This document shows, in pieces, positions 1-7,582 of a stretch of DNA of 14,784 nt. Each line of letters begins with the position of its first letter. Within the stretch, counting starts at the first letter, position 1. The notes under the pieces are model-generated. The model saw only the letters and a program-made list of their open reading frames with translations, was not told the origin of the DNA and made no database searches. The DNA comes from Candidatus Falkowiibacteriota bacterium (GTDB lineage Bacteria; Patescibacteriota; Patescibacteriia; Patescibacteriales; GWE2-39-37), in contig JAAXVE010000008.1 in the NCBI GenBank assembly GCA_013335665.1, positions 1 to 14,784 on the forward strand, given 5' to 3'. The position numbers were made by a program, and so were the translations under genes.

Positions 1-1759
1 TCTGACTACAGCTGTGGTTTTGGAAGCTTTTACCTTCGCTTTAGCGATTACAATCGGCGTTACACCTGACATGCTGCCAGCCATCGTGACCGTCTGTCTT
101 TCAAAAGGTTCCCAACTAATGGCTAAAAAGAATGTGGTGGTTAAACAATTGGCTTCAATTGAGAATTTTGGCAGCATGGACATTTTATGCACCGACAAGA
201 CTGGCACTTTGACTCAGGATCATATCGCTTTGGTTAAATGCATTGATTTTTTGGAGAACGAGTCAGAGGTAGTGCTGAAAATGGGGCATTTGTCGAGCCA
301 TTTTCATACCGGTGTGGAAAATCCGCTTGATGGCGCGATTAATGAGTTTAAGGATATCGATGTTAGTCAGTATCAGAAGATAGACGAGATTCCATATGAC
401 TTCCAGCGCAAACGAAGTTCTATGGTTGTGGAATTATCTGGCAAAAGAATTCTTATAACCAAGGGTGCACCCGAAGAAGTTTTGAAAGTTTGCACTAAAT
501 ACGAGTTGGCCGGAGAGATGGGTAGTTTAAAGAGCCGTTATCAGGAAATAGAAGATAAGTTCAGCAGCTTGAGTGCCGGCGGTTTCCGAGTGCTTGCGAT
601 ATGTTATAAAGATTTACCATCTTCACAGGCAGTTTCTTACGAGAAGACTGAAGAACAAGAAATGATCTTTCTTGGCTTTTTGGCATTTCTTGACCCACCA
701 AAAGAGGGTGTTAAACAAACCATTGAGGAGTTGGAACGATTAGGTATCGAAATAAAAATATTGACTGGTGATAATGATCTTCTGACCAAAAAAATCTGCG
801 GCGATATCGGTTTGCCAATCAAAAACTTACTTACAGGCAAAGAGATGTCAGCGATGAACGACATGGAGTTGACGCGGCGCGCTCTAGAGGCTAATGTATT
901 CGCTCGCGTAACGCCTGAGCAGAAGGAAAGAATAATATCCATATTAAAAAAGCAAGGCAAGGTGGTTGGGTACATGGGTGATGGAATAAATGATGCTCCA
1001 GCTTTGCGCGCCGCAGACGTTGGTGTCTCGGTCAATAACGCAGTAGACATTGCCAAAGATACTGCGGATATAATTTTGATGGAAAAGAGTTTGAATACTT
1101 TGAAGGATGGCGTATTGGAAGGCAGAAAAACTTTTCATAACACCATGAAGTACGTATTAATGGGAATGTCTTCGAATTTTGGCAATATGTTTTCGATGAT
1201 GGGGGCGGTCACTTTTCTGCCATTTCTGCCGATGTTGCCTGCACAAATTTTGTTCAATAATTTGTTGTACGACATGTCGCAATTCGCATTGCCTTCTGAT
1301 GCTGTGGATGAAGACGAACTGCTGCGGCCTGCGCATTGGGATCTGAAATTTATTCGCAAGTACATGATCGTCTTTGGCCTGATTAGTTCGATTTTTGATT
1401 TCCTAACCTTCTATCTTTTGTATTATGTCTATTCGTTAGGGCAGCATGAATTTCAGACAGGCTGGCTGATCGAATCGATCGCCACCCAAGTCTTCGTGGT
1501 TTATATTATACGTACGAAGAAGCTGCCTTTCGTCCAGAGCCGACCTAGCCGCGCGCTTTTATTGTCAACAATAGCGGTGGTGGCAATCGCTTGGGGGGCA
1601 CAATACACCATTCTCGGCGAATGGATGCAGCTGGCCAGGTTGCGCTTTGATATTATGTTGGTTATTGCCAGTTATGTGCTGGTTTATCTCGGATTGGTCG
1701 AGGTAGCTAAGCGCATTTTCTATTATTTCCATTTCCGCAAAAAGGCAACAACTAGGTAG
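1..1759 (+). CDS. mgtA: Magnesium-transporting P-type ATPase, MgtA/MgtB type (5' end missing)
   Basis: This P3B-type ATPase would import Mg2+ across the cytoplasmic membrane at the cost of ATP. The reading frame is open from base 2, so the gene starts outside the window; the missing part should hold the N-terminal cytoplasmic region, the first membrane helices and the actuator domain. Counting residues from the GTG at 14, the window opens in the M4 helix with the MgtA-like motif VTPDMLPAIVT, followed by the phosphorylation motif DKTGTLTQD (Asp61), TGDN (251-254) and the hinge motif GDGINDAP (322-329). The C-terminal membrane part carries MgtA-typical strings such as SSNFGNMFS, LYDMSQ, SIFDFLTF and FVQSR. 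It ends TAG at 1757-1759 and is followed by a terminator at 1890. The subfamily call rests on recalled resemblance to MgtA across the whole C-terminal half. The closest alternative is a Ca2+-type P2 ATPase, which lacks these strings. Confidence 0.93.
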   Translation, partial: LTTAVVLEAFTFALAITIGVTPDMLPAIVTVCLSKGSQLMAKKNVVVKQLASIENFGSMDILCTDKTGTLTQDHIALVKCIDFLENESEVVLKMGHLSSHFHTGVENPLDGAINEFKDIDVSQYQKIDEIPYDFQRKRSSMVVELSGKRILITKGAPEEVLKVCTKYELAGEMGSLKSRYQEIEDKFSSLSAGGFRVLAICYKDLPSSQAVSYEKTEEQEMIFLGFLAFLDPPKEGVKQTIEELERLGIEIKILTGDNDLLTKKICGDIGLPIKNLLTGKEMSAMNDMELTRRALEANVFARVTPEQKERIISILKKQGKVVGYMGDGINDAPALRAADVGVSVNNAVDIAKDTADIILMEKSLNTLKDGVLEGRKTFHNTMKYVLMGMSSNFGNMFSMMGAVTFLPFLPMLPAQILFNNLLYDMSQFALPSDAVDEDELLRPAHWDLKFIRKYMIVFGLISSIFDFLTFYLLYYVYSLGQHEFQTGWLIESIATQVFVVYIIRTKKLPFVQSRPSRALLLSTIAVVAIAWGAQYTILGEWMQLARLRFDIMLVIASYVLVYLGLVEVAKRIFYYFHFRKKATTR

Positions 1760-1889
1760 CGCTATTTAGACAATGTCAACATTCAGTTTTTTATTCATGC
1801 GTTTTTACGTGTCTTTTGCTGGCAGATATCGCCTGCCAAAATTGAAGTCGGACTATAAGACCTATCGTAATATTGTGGTAATGCAAATT

Positions 1890-1920
1890 AATCCCTGGGG
1901 GAAACCCTAGGGATTTTTTT
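1890..1920 (+). terminator. Rho-independent terminator after mgtA
   Basis: ATCCCTGGGG (1891-1900) pairs with CCCTAGGGAT (1905-1914), one pair being G-T, around a GAAA loop, and seven T follow. It ends the mgtA transcript about 130 nt after the stop codon. A second small hairpin, TGGCAG (1820-1825) with CTGCCA (1833-1838), lies in the same 3' untranslated stretch. Nothing else is recognisable in 1760-1889. Confidence 0.9.
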
Positions 1921-1976
1921 ATGAATATTTTGACTCATGTTGAGTTATGTGGATGTCTGGGTTTAGCTTAAAATAA

Positions 1977-2005
1977 TTGACAAAAATGGCATTTTAGTTT
2001 ATAGT
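1977..2005 (+). promoter_or_regulatory. Sigma70-type promoter of the 161-residue orphan gene
   Basis: A perfect -35 box TTGACA (1977-1982) is separated by exactly 17 nt from TATAGT (2000-2005). Transcription should start near 2011-2013, giving a 5' leader of about 33 nt. This promoter rules out the in-frame TTG at 2006 as a start, because that codon lies upstream of the predicted transcription start. It is the best promoter in the window and predicts strong basal expression. Confidence 0.85.
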
Positions 2006-2031
2006 TTGGCGATGTGTTCATTCAATTTATT

Positions 2032-2038
2032 GGAGGAG
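2032..2038 (+). promoter_or_regulatory. Strong Shine-Dalgarno site fixing the start at 2045
   Basis: GGAGGAG lies 6 nt before the ATG at 2045. It is the only canonical ribosome binding site before any gene in this window, and it decides the start. Confidence 0.88.
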
Positions 2039-2044
2039 ACTGTA

Positions 2045-2530
2045 ATGAATCAAAATGTGATTTCCAAGCAGATTGTCATAGTTCAGCCGATAGAATTGCC
2101 TAGTAAAGTCGTTACTGACGGCATAATTGCCAATCGGCTAACACAAACGGCATGCAAGCTAATGGATATGATAAAGATCCCAAGGCATAGGTGTGCGATT
2201 TATTACCCTAAGACAGAATTTTGCCAAGACTTTGCCTTGGTAACATCTGCAATGCTTTTTTGTAAGATAAAGGCCGCACCAACATTGTCTTCTGATATTT
2301 ATGGCAATCGCTTCGATGACGAGGAGGCAGTTTTGAATTTGCTTTCCCAGGCCTACCAGCTTCATGATGGCATCATACTTGTTTCAGGGGTCGATCCGCT
2401 TTTTCCTGGAATTTTCGAGTTAAAAAAACTTAGTCAGTTGCTAGGAACAGAGATATCCTCTTTTATATCAGTGCGATCGTGTATTGACGATGTCGGTAGT
2501 AGATTCGTCATATATGATTGTTTCAAGTAA
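2045..2530 (+). CDS. Hypothetical protein, 161 aa, possibly a degenerate histidine-phosphatase fold
   Basis: I do not recognise a family with confidence. The start at ATG 2045 is set by the GGAGGAG site and by the promoter at 1977-2005. The product is cytoplasmic by appearance: no signal peptide and no membrane helix. It has five Cys residues and alternating beta-strand and helix segments (IVIVQPIEL near the N-terminus, GIILVSGVDPLF near residues 117-128). The order of elements (N-terminal strand, a helix after TDGIIANRLTQTA, a strand CAIYYPKTEF, a helix, then ILVSGVDP) recalls the phosphoglycerate-mutase/SixA fold, but the catalytic RHG motif and the second catalytic His are absent. If the fold guess is right it would be a non-catalytic member. 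That is inference only. The gene is a single-gene transcription unit between two terminators. Confidence 0.8.
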   Translation: MNQNVISKQIVIVQPIELPSKVVTDGIIANRLTQTACKLMDMIKIPRHRCAIYYPKTEFCQDFALVTSAMLFCKIKAAPTLSSDIYGNRFDDEEAVLNLLSQAYQLHDGIILVSGVDPLFPGIFELKKLSQLLGTEISSFISVRSCIDDVGSRFVIYDCFK

Positions 2531-2582
2531 GCCTCATGGCTTTGGGCCCCGTTTTAGCATCAATTCGGGGCTTTACTTTTTT
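2529..2582 (+). terminator. Probable terminator after the orphan gene
   Basis: Two hairpins follow the stop codon. The first, AAGCC (2529-2533) with GGCTT (2538-2542), has a 4-nt loop and overlaps the TAA. The second, GCCCCG (2546-2551) with CGGGGC (2566-2571), has a 14-nt loop and is followed by the T-rich run TTTACTTTTTT. The loop is long and the T run is interrupted, so the call is less certain than for the other terminators. The rest of the gap up to 2609 is A/T-rich. I could not assign a well-spaced promoter there, although TATATA (2598), TATGAT (2609) and TATAAT (2625) are all possible -10 boxes. Confidence 0.6.
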
Positions 2583-2609
2583 CAGCCTTAGATTGATTAT
2601 ATAAGTGAT

Positions 2610-3926
2610 ATGATAGAAAGATTTTATAATATGAATAGTATGAAAAATAAAATCGGGATAATTATTGTGTCGATATTATCTGTAATTCCTGCAGTTATCT
2701 GGGCGTTTATGAAACCTTTGGCTGATAGGTTTGTTGATTTTTCCGCTACTATGACAAGTCTGGGACAGGTGGGTGCCTTAGTGGGCATGTCCATGTTCGG
2801 CTTGAATTTGATATTGGCAGCACGACCGAAATGGCTTGAAAATTTCTTTAAAGGCATGAATGTTGCCTATATAAAGCATCATCAAATAGGCGCGATAAGT
2901 TTTGTCTTATTGCTTTCGCATCCTATATTTCTCGCAATAAAATATGGTCAGACTTCGTGGGAGTTAGCGGCGCAGTTTTTATTTGCAAATGCAAGCCTGC
3001 CATTAATATATGGTCGTGCATCTTTGGTCCTCATGTTAGTTTTATTGGGGATGACGTTTTACGTAAAACTCCCTTATCAGATTTGGAAATTGTCTCATAA
3101 ATTCTTAGGATTGGCTTATTTTTTGGCCACTTTGCATTTAGTCTTTATATATAGCGATACAAGCCAAAGTATGCCATTGAGGATGTACATGCTTGCTTTA
3201 TCTGTGGCAGCGCTGATAGCTGCTTTTTATCGTTCAGCGTTTTACCCTTGGTTGGTGCCAGTCAAAAAGTATAAAATTGTAGCAATAAACCAGATAAGCC
3301 CTTCTGTTAACGAGGTTGTTCTTAGACCAGATTCACAGCCCATAGCATACATGCCAGGCCAGTTTGTCTTTATCAGCTTTGACCAGCCAGGGTTTAAAGA
3401 AATTCATCCTTTTACCATCAGCTCTGCTGAAGGAGATCTCACTATTACAGTTAAGAAGTTGGGAGACTATACTGCTGGCATAGGGGCTTTGAGGGTTGGC
3501 ACTTTAGCTAAGATCGAAGGACCATTCGGTGTATTTTCATATCTGAATTCTCAGAATAAAAAACAGGTTTGGGTTGCAGGAGGAATTGGTGTTACGCCTT
3601 TTTTAAGTATGGCACGTAGCCTTCCAGATAAGTCAGAGCATGACATCGATTTGTTCTATTGTACAAAAAATGAAAGCGAAGCTGTGTTTATTGACGAATT
3701 AAAGAGTATTGCTGACAGCAGGCCCTGGTTCAGGTTGCACCCTTTTTATTCTGCTGATTCGGGTAAGATTTCTGTGCAAAAAATAGGAGAAATCATTGGT
3801 GGTATAGAAAGTAGAGATTATTTCTTATGTGGTCCAGTTGCCATGATGAGTACTATTAAAAAGCAGTTAATTGACAGCAATATTCCTAAGAATGCCGTGC
3901 ATTCTGAAGAATTTGCCATGCTATAA
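2610..3926 (+). CDS. Ferric-reductase/NOX-like membrane flavocytochrome (FAD- and NAD(P)-binding)
   Basis: This integral membrane oxidoreductase should move electrons from cytosolic NAD(P)H through FAD and two membrane b-hemes to the outer face. In the 438-residue reading, residues 15-210 form about six membrane helices, matching a ferric-reductase-like domain. Two His pairs with the same 13-residue spacing, His91/His104 and His163/His176, are the likely heme ligands. Residues 220-310 are an FAD-binding barrel with MPGQFVFISF (248-257), HPFTISS (266-272) and GPFGVF (304-309). The NAD(P) domain has GGIGVTPF (324-331) and ends with LCGP (407-410) and a C-terminal EEF, as in this family. The start is uncertain: ATG 2610, 2631 and 2640 are all in frame and none has a Shine-Dalgarno site. 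The next gene begins 4 nt after the stop. The natural acceptor (Fe3+, O2, a quinone or the neighbour) cannot be read from sequence. Confidence 0.88.
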   Translation: MIERFYNMNSMKNKIGIIIVSILSVIPAVIWAFMKPLADRFVDFSATMTSLGQVGALVGMSMFGLNLILAARPKWLENFFKGMNVAYIKHHQIGAISFVLLLSHPIFLAIKYGQTSWELAAQFLFANASLPLIYGRASLVLMLVLLGMTFYVKLPYQIWKLSHKFLGLAYFLATLHLVFIYSDTSQSMPLRMYMLALSVAALIAAFYRSAFYPWLVPVKKYKIVAINQISPSVNEVVLRPDSQPIAYMPGQFVFISFDQPGFKEIHPFTISSAEGDLTITVKKLGDYTAGIGALRVGTLAKIEGPFGVFSYLNSQNKKQVWVAGGIGVTPFLSMARSLPDKSEHDIDLFYCTKNESEAVFIDELKSIADSRPWFRLHPFYSADSGKISVQKIGEIIGGIESRDYFLCGPVAMMSTIKKQLIDSNIPKNAVHSEEFAML

Positions 3927-3930
3927 ATAT

Positions 3931-4866
3931 ATGATGAAAAAAATAGTCACTTTTGCACTTTTCCTTTTCGCTTCTTTTTTGACAGGCATTTTTATTGCTG
4001 GGTTTTTGGTTTCTAAACAGCAAAGTACTATTAGCCAGAATGCCAGTGGCATTCAAGCCGGCTCGATTGCAGCTACAGATTTACAGGCTGTTGCCGCGTC
4101 GGTCGCCTCTACAACTAGTGCTGTTCCGGTTAAAGAGATTGTTTTGTCGGCGAGTCTGGTGGCAAAACATAATACGCAAAAGGATTGTTGGATGATTGTC
4201 AGTGGCAAAATCTACGATGTAAGCAGTTATATGAATCAGCACCCAGCAGGGGCTGAGGTTATTGTTCCATCATGTGGAAAGGATGGAACAGATGCTTTTT
4301 CAACCAAAGGAGGACAAGGTAGTAATCATTCTTCTTTTGCATGGAAGCTCTTAGGAAATTATTATGTTGGTGATTTAAACCAGAAGATATCTGTTACTAG
4401 TAAGACCACGTCAGCAGTTGCGTCTTCTGCAAGCAATGGTAAAGCTGGCACGCCGACTAAGTCTTCTCCCACAACTGCTACGCCTCCCAAGGTTGTCAAA
4501 GCCCCACCAGTGGCCAGTGCGCCAGTTAATCAGGTCAGTTTGACCGCCGCAGAGGCTGCAAAACACAACTCAGCTTCGAATTGTTGGTTGATTGTTTCAG
4601 GAAAGGCATATGATGTGACTGGCTATTTAAGCAAACATCCGGCTGGGTCGGGAGCGATTACGCCTTATTGCGGTGCAGATGCAACAGCAACTTTTTCTGG
4701 CACGAACGGCGGTCATGCCCACTCCGGTTTTGCCTGGGGGTTGTTGGCTAAATTTTATGTTGGAACGTTGGGCCAGCAGGCAACAACTCAAACTATAAAC
4801 AATAACGCAACACAAGCTCAGTCGGCTGCGCAACAGGTGCAAGGGGAAGAATGGGAGGATGACTAA
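3931..4866 (+). CDS. Membrane-anchored protein with two cytochrome b5-like heme domains
   Basis: This is a probable extracytoplasmic diheme electron carrier of 311 residues. An N-terminal signal anchor (residues 3-27, Lys-Lys then a hydrophobic helix) leads into a Ser/Ala/Thr-rich linker. Cytochrome b5 domain 1 spans about 68-149 with HPAG (His104) and NHSS (His133) as heme ligands. A Pro/Ser/Thr linker (about 155-198) leads to domain 2 at about 200-280, with HPAG (His236) and HAHS (His264). Each domain has two Cys exactly 29 residues apart (86/115 and 218/247), in CW and CG contexts, consistent with a disulfide or with a conserved family feature. The C-terminus is Gln/Asn/Ala-rich and ends acidic. 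The start could be 3931 or 3934; a longer in-frame start at 3871 would overlap the reductase and bury the signal anchor, so it is not used. The 4-nt gap to the reductase suggests translational coupling and a shared pathway. Confidence 0.9.
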   Translation: MMKKIVTFALFLFASFLTGIFIAGFLVSKQQSTISQNASGIQAGSIAATDLQAVAASVASTTSAVPVKEIVLSASLVAKHNTQKDCWMIVSGKIYDVSSYMNQHPAGAEVIVPSCGKDGTDAFSTKGGQGSNHSSFAWKLLGNYYVGDLNQKISVTSKTTSAVASSASNGKAGTPTKSSPTTATPPKVVKAPPVASAPVNQVSLTAAEAAKHNSASNCWLIVSGKAYDVTGYLSKHPAGSGAITPYCGADATATFSGTNGGHAHSGFAWGLLAKFYVGTLGQQATTQTINNNATQAQSAAQQVQGEEWEDD

Positions 4867-4886
4867 GATTTGCAATAGAAAAAGTC

Positions 4887-4913
4887 AAAACAGGCTTCAA
4901 AGCCTGTTTTTTT
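4887..4913 (+). terminator. Rho-independent terminator closing the redox operon
   Basis: AAAACAGGCT (4887-4896) pairs perfectly with AGCCTGTTTT (4901-4910) around a TCAA loop, and the U tract runs on to 4913. It lies 20 nt after the stop of the cytochrome b5 gene. Confidence 0.94.
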
Positions 4914-4918
4914 GTATT

Positions 4919-4947
4919 TTGGAATTTGAGCCGTTTTATGGTAAAAT
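4919..4947 (+). promoter_or_regulatory. Candidate sigma70-type promoter of ftsK
   Basis: TTGGAA (4919-4924) and TAAAAT (4942-4947) are separated by 17 nt, directly after the preceding terminator. Transcription would start near 4954, only about 23 nt before the ATG at 4977. It also lies downstream of the alternative in-frame codons TTG 4926 and ATG 4938, which supports 4977 as the true start. Confidence 0.6.
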
Positions 4948-4976
4948 ACACACATCCAATTCACTTATTATTTGTT

Positions 4977-7562
4977 ATGGGAAGAAGAAAAAAACAGGGA
5001 TGGTCCGGAGGGGGATTGTCGAATATTTTTAAATTGCCGGAGATGGATCTTGATCCAGAAACTAAAAAAAATATCTGGGCAGTTGTTATAATAACGTTTG
5101 GTTTCATAAGCTTATTTGGCTTATTCGATCTTGGTGGCTTAGTTGGTCAACAGTTGGCCCATTTACAGATTTACTTATTCGGTTGGGGAAAATGGGTTTT
5201 TCCGGCCTCTTTATTTTTTTGGGGCTGGAACTTGCACCGCCAAGAAGGTCCTGGCATTAAGGGTGCGACCTATCTGGGGCTTTTTTTGTCGTTTATAACC
5301 ATCGAGTCCTTTTTGCACTACATGGTTGCACAGGAGATGTGGGAGCGAACTGTGGATTTGGGTGAAGGTGGCGGTTATCTTGGGTTTTGGCTGACTTCAA
5401 TTTTTTCCAAGCTGTTTGGCTACTGGCCAGCCTTGATCCTGTTAATCGGTTTGTTTCTGATTTCCTTAATGTTGCTATTTAATAAAACTTTGAATGGCAT
5501 GTTTGGTCGCGACACCTTTGTCGGCAAGATTTTTTTCCCAATAAATTGGCTGATCGGCAAATTTTCTCGTAAGGATCAGGAAGAAGAGGAAGAAGAAGGT
5601 AATGACGAGGAAGAGGAGAGCGAAGATGGTAGCGAGGAAGAAGAGGGCGATGAAGAGGAAGAAAACGAAGAGGAGGGTGAGGAGGAAAATGATGAATCCG
5701 AGGAAGAGGTCGATGAAGAGGATGAGGATGATTTTCAGAAGAAGCCTGTTCCGGCTTTCGTGGCGCCGAGCCGAACAAATGCTAAGCCTGCCAAACCAGA
5801 AAATATTTGGAAGCCGACCCATATCGACATAGACTTTCCAATAGACATGCTCTCAAATAAAACAGGCAAAGCGGTTAGTGGCGACATTAAGGCTAATAAG
5901 GAATTAATCCGTCAGACTTTGGAAAATTTTGGAATTCCTGTCGAGATGGGTGACGCCGAAGTCGGCCCGACTGTTACGCGATACACATTGAAGCCAGCAG
6001 AAGGCGTAAAGCTTTCACGCATCACAGAGCTGCACCAGAACCTGTCGTATGCGCTTGACGGCAAGACTATCAGACTCGAAGCTCCGATCGCTGGCAGATC
6101 ACTGGTTGGCATCGAAGTGCCAAACCAGTCCAACGCAATCGTTGGTTTGCGTGAGATATTATTGTCAGAAGAGTTTGAGGGGCGTAAGAATAATATGATG
6201 CTGGCTTTGGGTAAAGATGTTTCTGGCCGATCCATAATTTACGACCTGACCGAGACGCCTCACTTGCTAGTTGCCGGTCAAACTAAGTCTGGTAAATCCG
6301 TTGGCATCAATTCGATGATCATGGGCCTACTTTATCAGAATAATCCTGATAACTTGCGCTTCATCATGATCGATCCTAAACGAGTCGAATTGCCGGTTTA
6401 TGATGGCATCCCGCACTTGCTCGCCCCTGTAATTACCGACGTGCCTAAGACAGTAAACGCTTTAAAATGGTGTTTGAACGAGATGGATCGCCGCTTGGAT
6501 CTGATGAAGGAGAATCACAATAAGAATATCCAGACATATAACCAGACCAGCAAGCAGAAGATGCCTTATATTGTTGTAATTATTGATGAGTTGGCTGATT
6601 TGATGCTGTTGGCGCGCAAGGAAATTGAGGGAAGCCTGGTCAGACTTCTGCAGATGTCACGTGCGGCCGGCATTCATTTGATTCTGGCGACACAACGTCC
6701 GAGTGCCGATATTATTACCGGCTTGATCAAGGCTAACATGCCAGCTCGCATCGCTTTTGCGGTCAGCTCTAATATTGATTCGCGTACTATTCTTGATCAC
6801 CAGGGTGCGGAAAAACTTTTAGGAAAAGGAGATATGCTATTCTTGACTGCCGAGAGTCCGAAGCCGAAACGCATCCAAGGCGCATATTTGTCAGAAACTG
6901 AAATCAACAAGATTATTCGCGTCGTCAAAAATAATGCTGGTGAGCCGCAATACATCGAGTGTATTACTGAGAGGCAGAAAATGGTCGGATCTATGGGGCA
7001 TGGCATGGGCGGTCAGATGGATGGAGATTATGACGAGCTTTTAGAGGAAGCAAAGGAGATTGTGATCAATTCTGGCAAAGCCGCGACTTCACTTTTGCAG
7101 CGTCGTCTGTCGGTTGGCTATGGCCGTGCCGCAAAGATACTGGATCAGCTTGAAGATATCGGTGTAATAGGTCCGGCTAACGGCAACAAGCCTCGTGAAA
7201 TAATCATCAGTAAAGAGCAATATGAGGCCATGATCGACGAGGGGGTCTCAGGAGTTAGCCTACACAACCGCGACGAGGCCGAGGCTCCAGATAGTTATCT
7301 TCCGGATGAAGAGGAGATGGAACCGGAGGATGAGGTGGAGGAAACGGACGAAGAAGATAATAATGAAGAAGTTGAAGAAAACGACGATGAAGCTTCTGAT
7401 AATGAGGAAGAAGTTGAAGAGTCAGAAGATGAAGAAGCGGAAGAAGATGTCGATGAAGAGAAGGTTCCTGAAAGACCTGTGAAAAAAAACAATAAAGAAG
7501 CGACAAAGAAAAAGTCTAATCACTTGGATGATGACGATTTTGATCGCTTGTTTTCAAAGTAG
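4977..7562 (+). CDS. ftsK: DNA translocase FtsK/SpoIIIE
   Basis: FtsK is a membrane-anchored, hexameric DNA pump that clears chromosome DNA from the division septum. Using ATG 4977 the protein has 861 residues. A basic N-terminus leads to about four membrane helices (roughly 33-56, 65-86, 97-117, 150-170). An almost purely Glu/Asp linker follows (about 201-252). The alpha part of the motor starts near 280, Walker A is GQTKSGKS (434-441), and Walker B is VVIIDELADL (533-542). The gamma winged helix, which recognises polar sequences in known FtsK proteins, lies at about 684-746 (ATSLLQRRLSVGYGRAAK and GPANGNKPREI). After gamma comes an unusual tail of about 110 residues: an acidic stretch (777-828), a Lys-rich patch (830-847) and a terminal DDDDFDRLFSK. 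Classical FtsK usually ends close to gamma. There is no Shine-Dalgarno site; the leader is about 23 nt if the promoter call is right. The next gene starts 20 nt after the stop. Confidence 0.96.
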   Translation: MGRRKKQGWSGGGLSNIFKLPEMDLDPETKKNIWAVVIITFGFISLFGLFDLGGLVGQQLAHLQIYLFGWGKWVFPASLFFWGWNLHRQEGPGIKGATYLGLFLSFITIESFLHYMVAQEMWERTVDLGEGGGYLGFWLTSIFSKLFGYWPALILLIGLFLISLMLLFNKTLNGMFGRDTFVGKIFFPINWLIGKFSRKDQEEEEEEGNDEEEESEDGSEEEEGDEEEENEEEGEEENDESEEEVDEEDEDDFQKKPVPAFVAPSRTNAKPAKPENIWKPTHIDIDFPIDMLSNKTGKAVSGDIKANKELIRQTLENFGIPVEMGDAEVGPTVTRYTLKPAEGVKLSRITELHQNLSYALDGKTIRLEAPIAGRSLVGIEVPNQSNAIVGLREILLSEEFEGRKNNMMLALGKDVSGRSIIYDLTETPHLLVAGQTKSGKSVGINSMIMGLLYQNNPDNLRFIMIDPKRVELPVYDGIPHLLAPVITDVPKTVNALKWCLNEMDRRLDLMKENHNKNIQTYNQTSKQKMPYIVVIIDELADLMLLARKEIEGSLVRLLQMSRAAGIHLILATQRPSADIITGLIKANMPARIAFAVSSNIDSRTILDHQGAEKLLGKGDMLFLTAESPKPKRIQGAYLSETEINKIIRVVKNNAGEPQYIECITERQKMVGSMGHGMGGQMDGDYDELLEEAKEIVINSGKAATSLLQRRLSVGYGRAAKILDQLEDIGVIGPANGNKPREIIISKEQYEAMIDEGVSGVSLHNRDEAEAPDSYLPDEEEMEPEDEVEETDEEDNNEEVEENDDEASDNEEEVEESEDEEAEEDVDEEKVPERPVKKNNKEATKKKSNHLDDDDFDRLFSK

Positions 7563-7582
7563 TAAATCATAAAAAAATCTAG

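Noticed and set aside
1773..1910. Short 45-codon reading frame from ATG 1773 ending inside the terminator stem.
   Set aside because: There is no ribosome site or promoter, the stop codon lies in the terminator hairpin, and the peptide shows no recognisable feature. It is most likely chance within the mgtA 3' untranslated region.
1931..1947. Small palindrome ACTCA-TGT-TGAGT upstream of the orphan gene promoter, considered as an operator.
   Set aside because: Five-base arms are expected by chance, it lies more than 30 nt upstream of the -35 box, and there is no second copy near the promoter.
2598..2630. TATATA, TATGAT and TATAAT boxes before the reductase, considered as a promoter.
   Set aside because: None has a recognisable -35 box at 16-18 nt. 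In A/T-rich sequence such boxes are common, so no promoter was assigned.
5475..5822. Long minus-strand and +-strand shadow frames over the FtsK acidic linker, and similar frames at 7255-7506.
   Set aside because: They are by-products of repeated GAA/GAG/GAT codons and give low-complexity Leu/Phe/Ser- or Arg/Lys-rich products. The ftsK frame explains the region.
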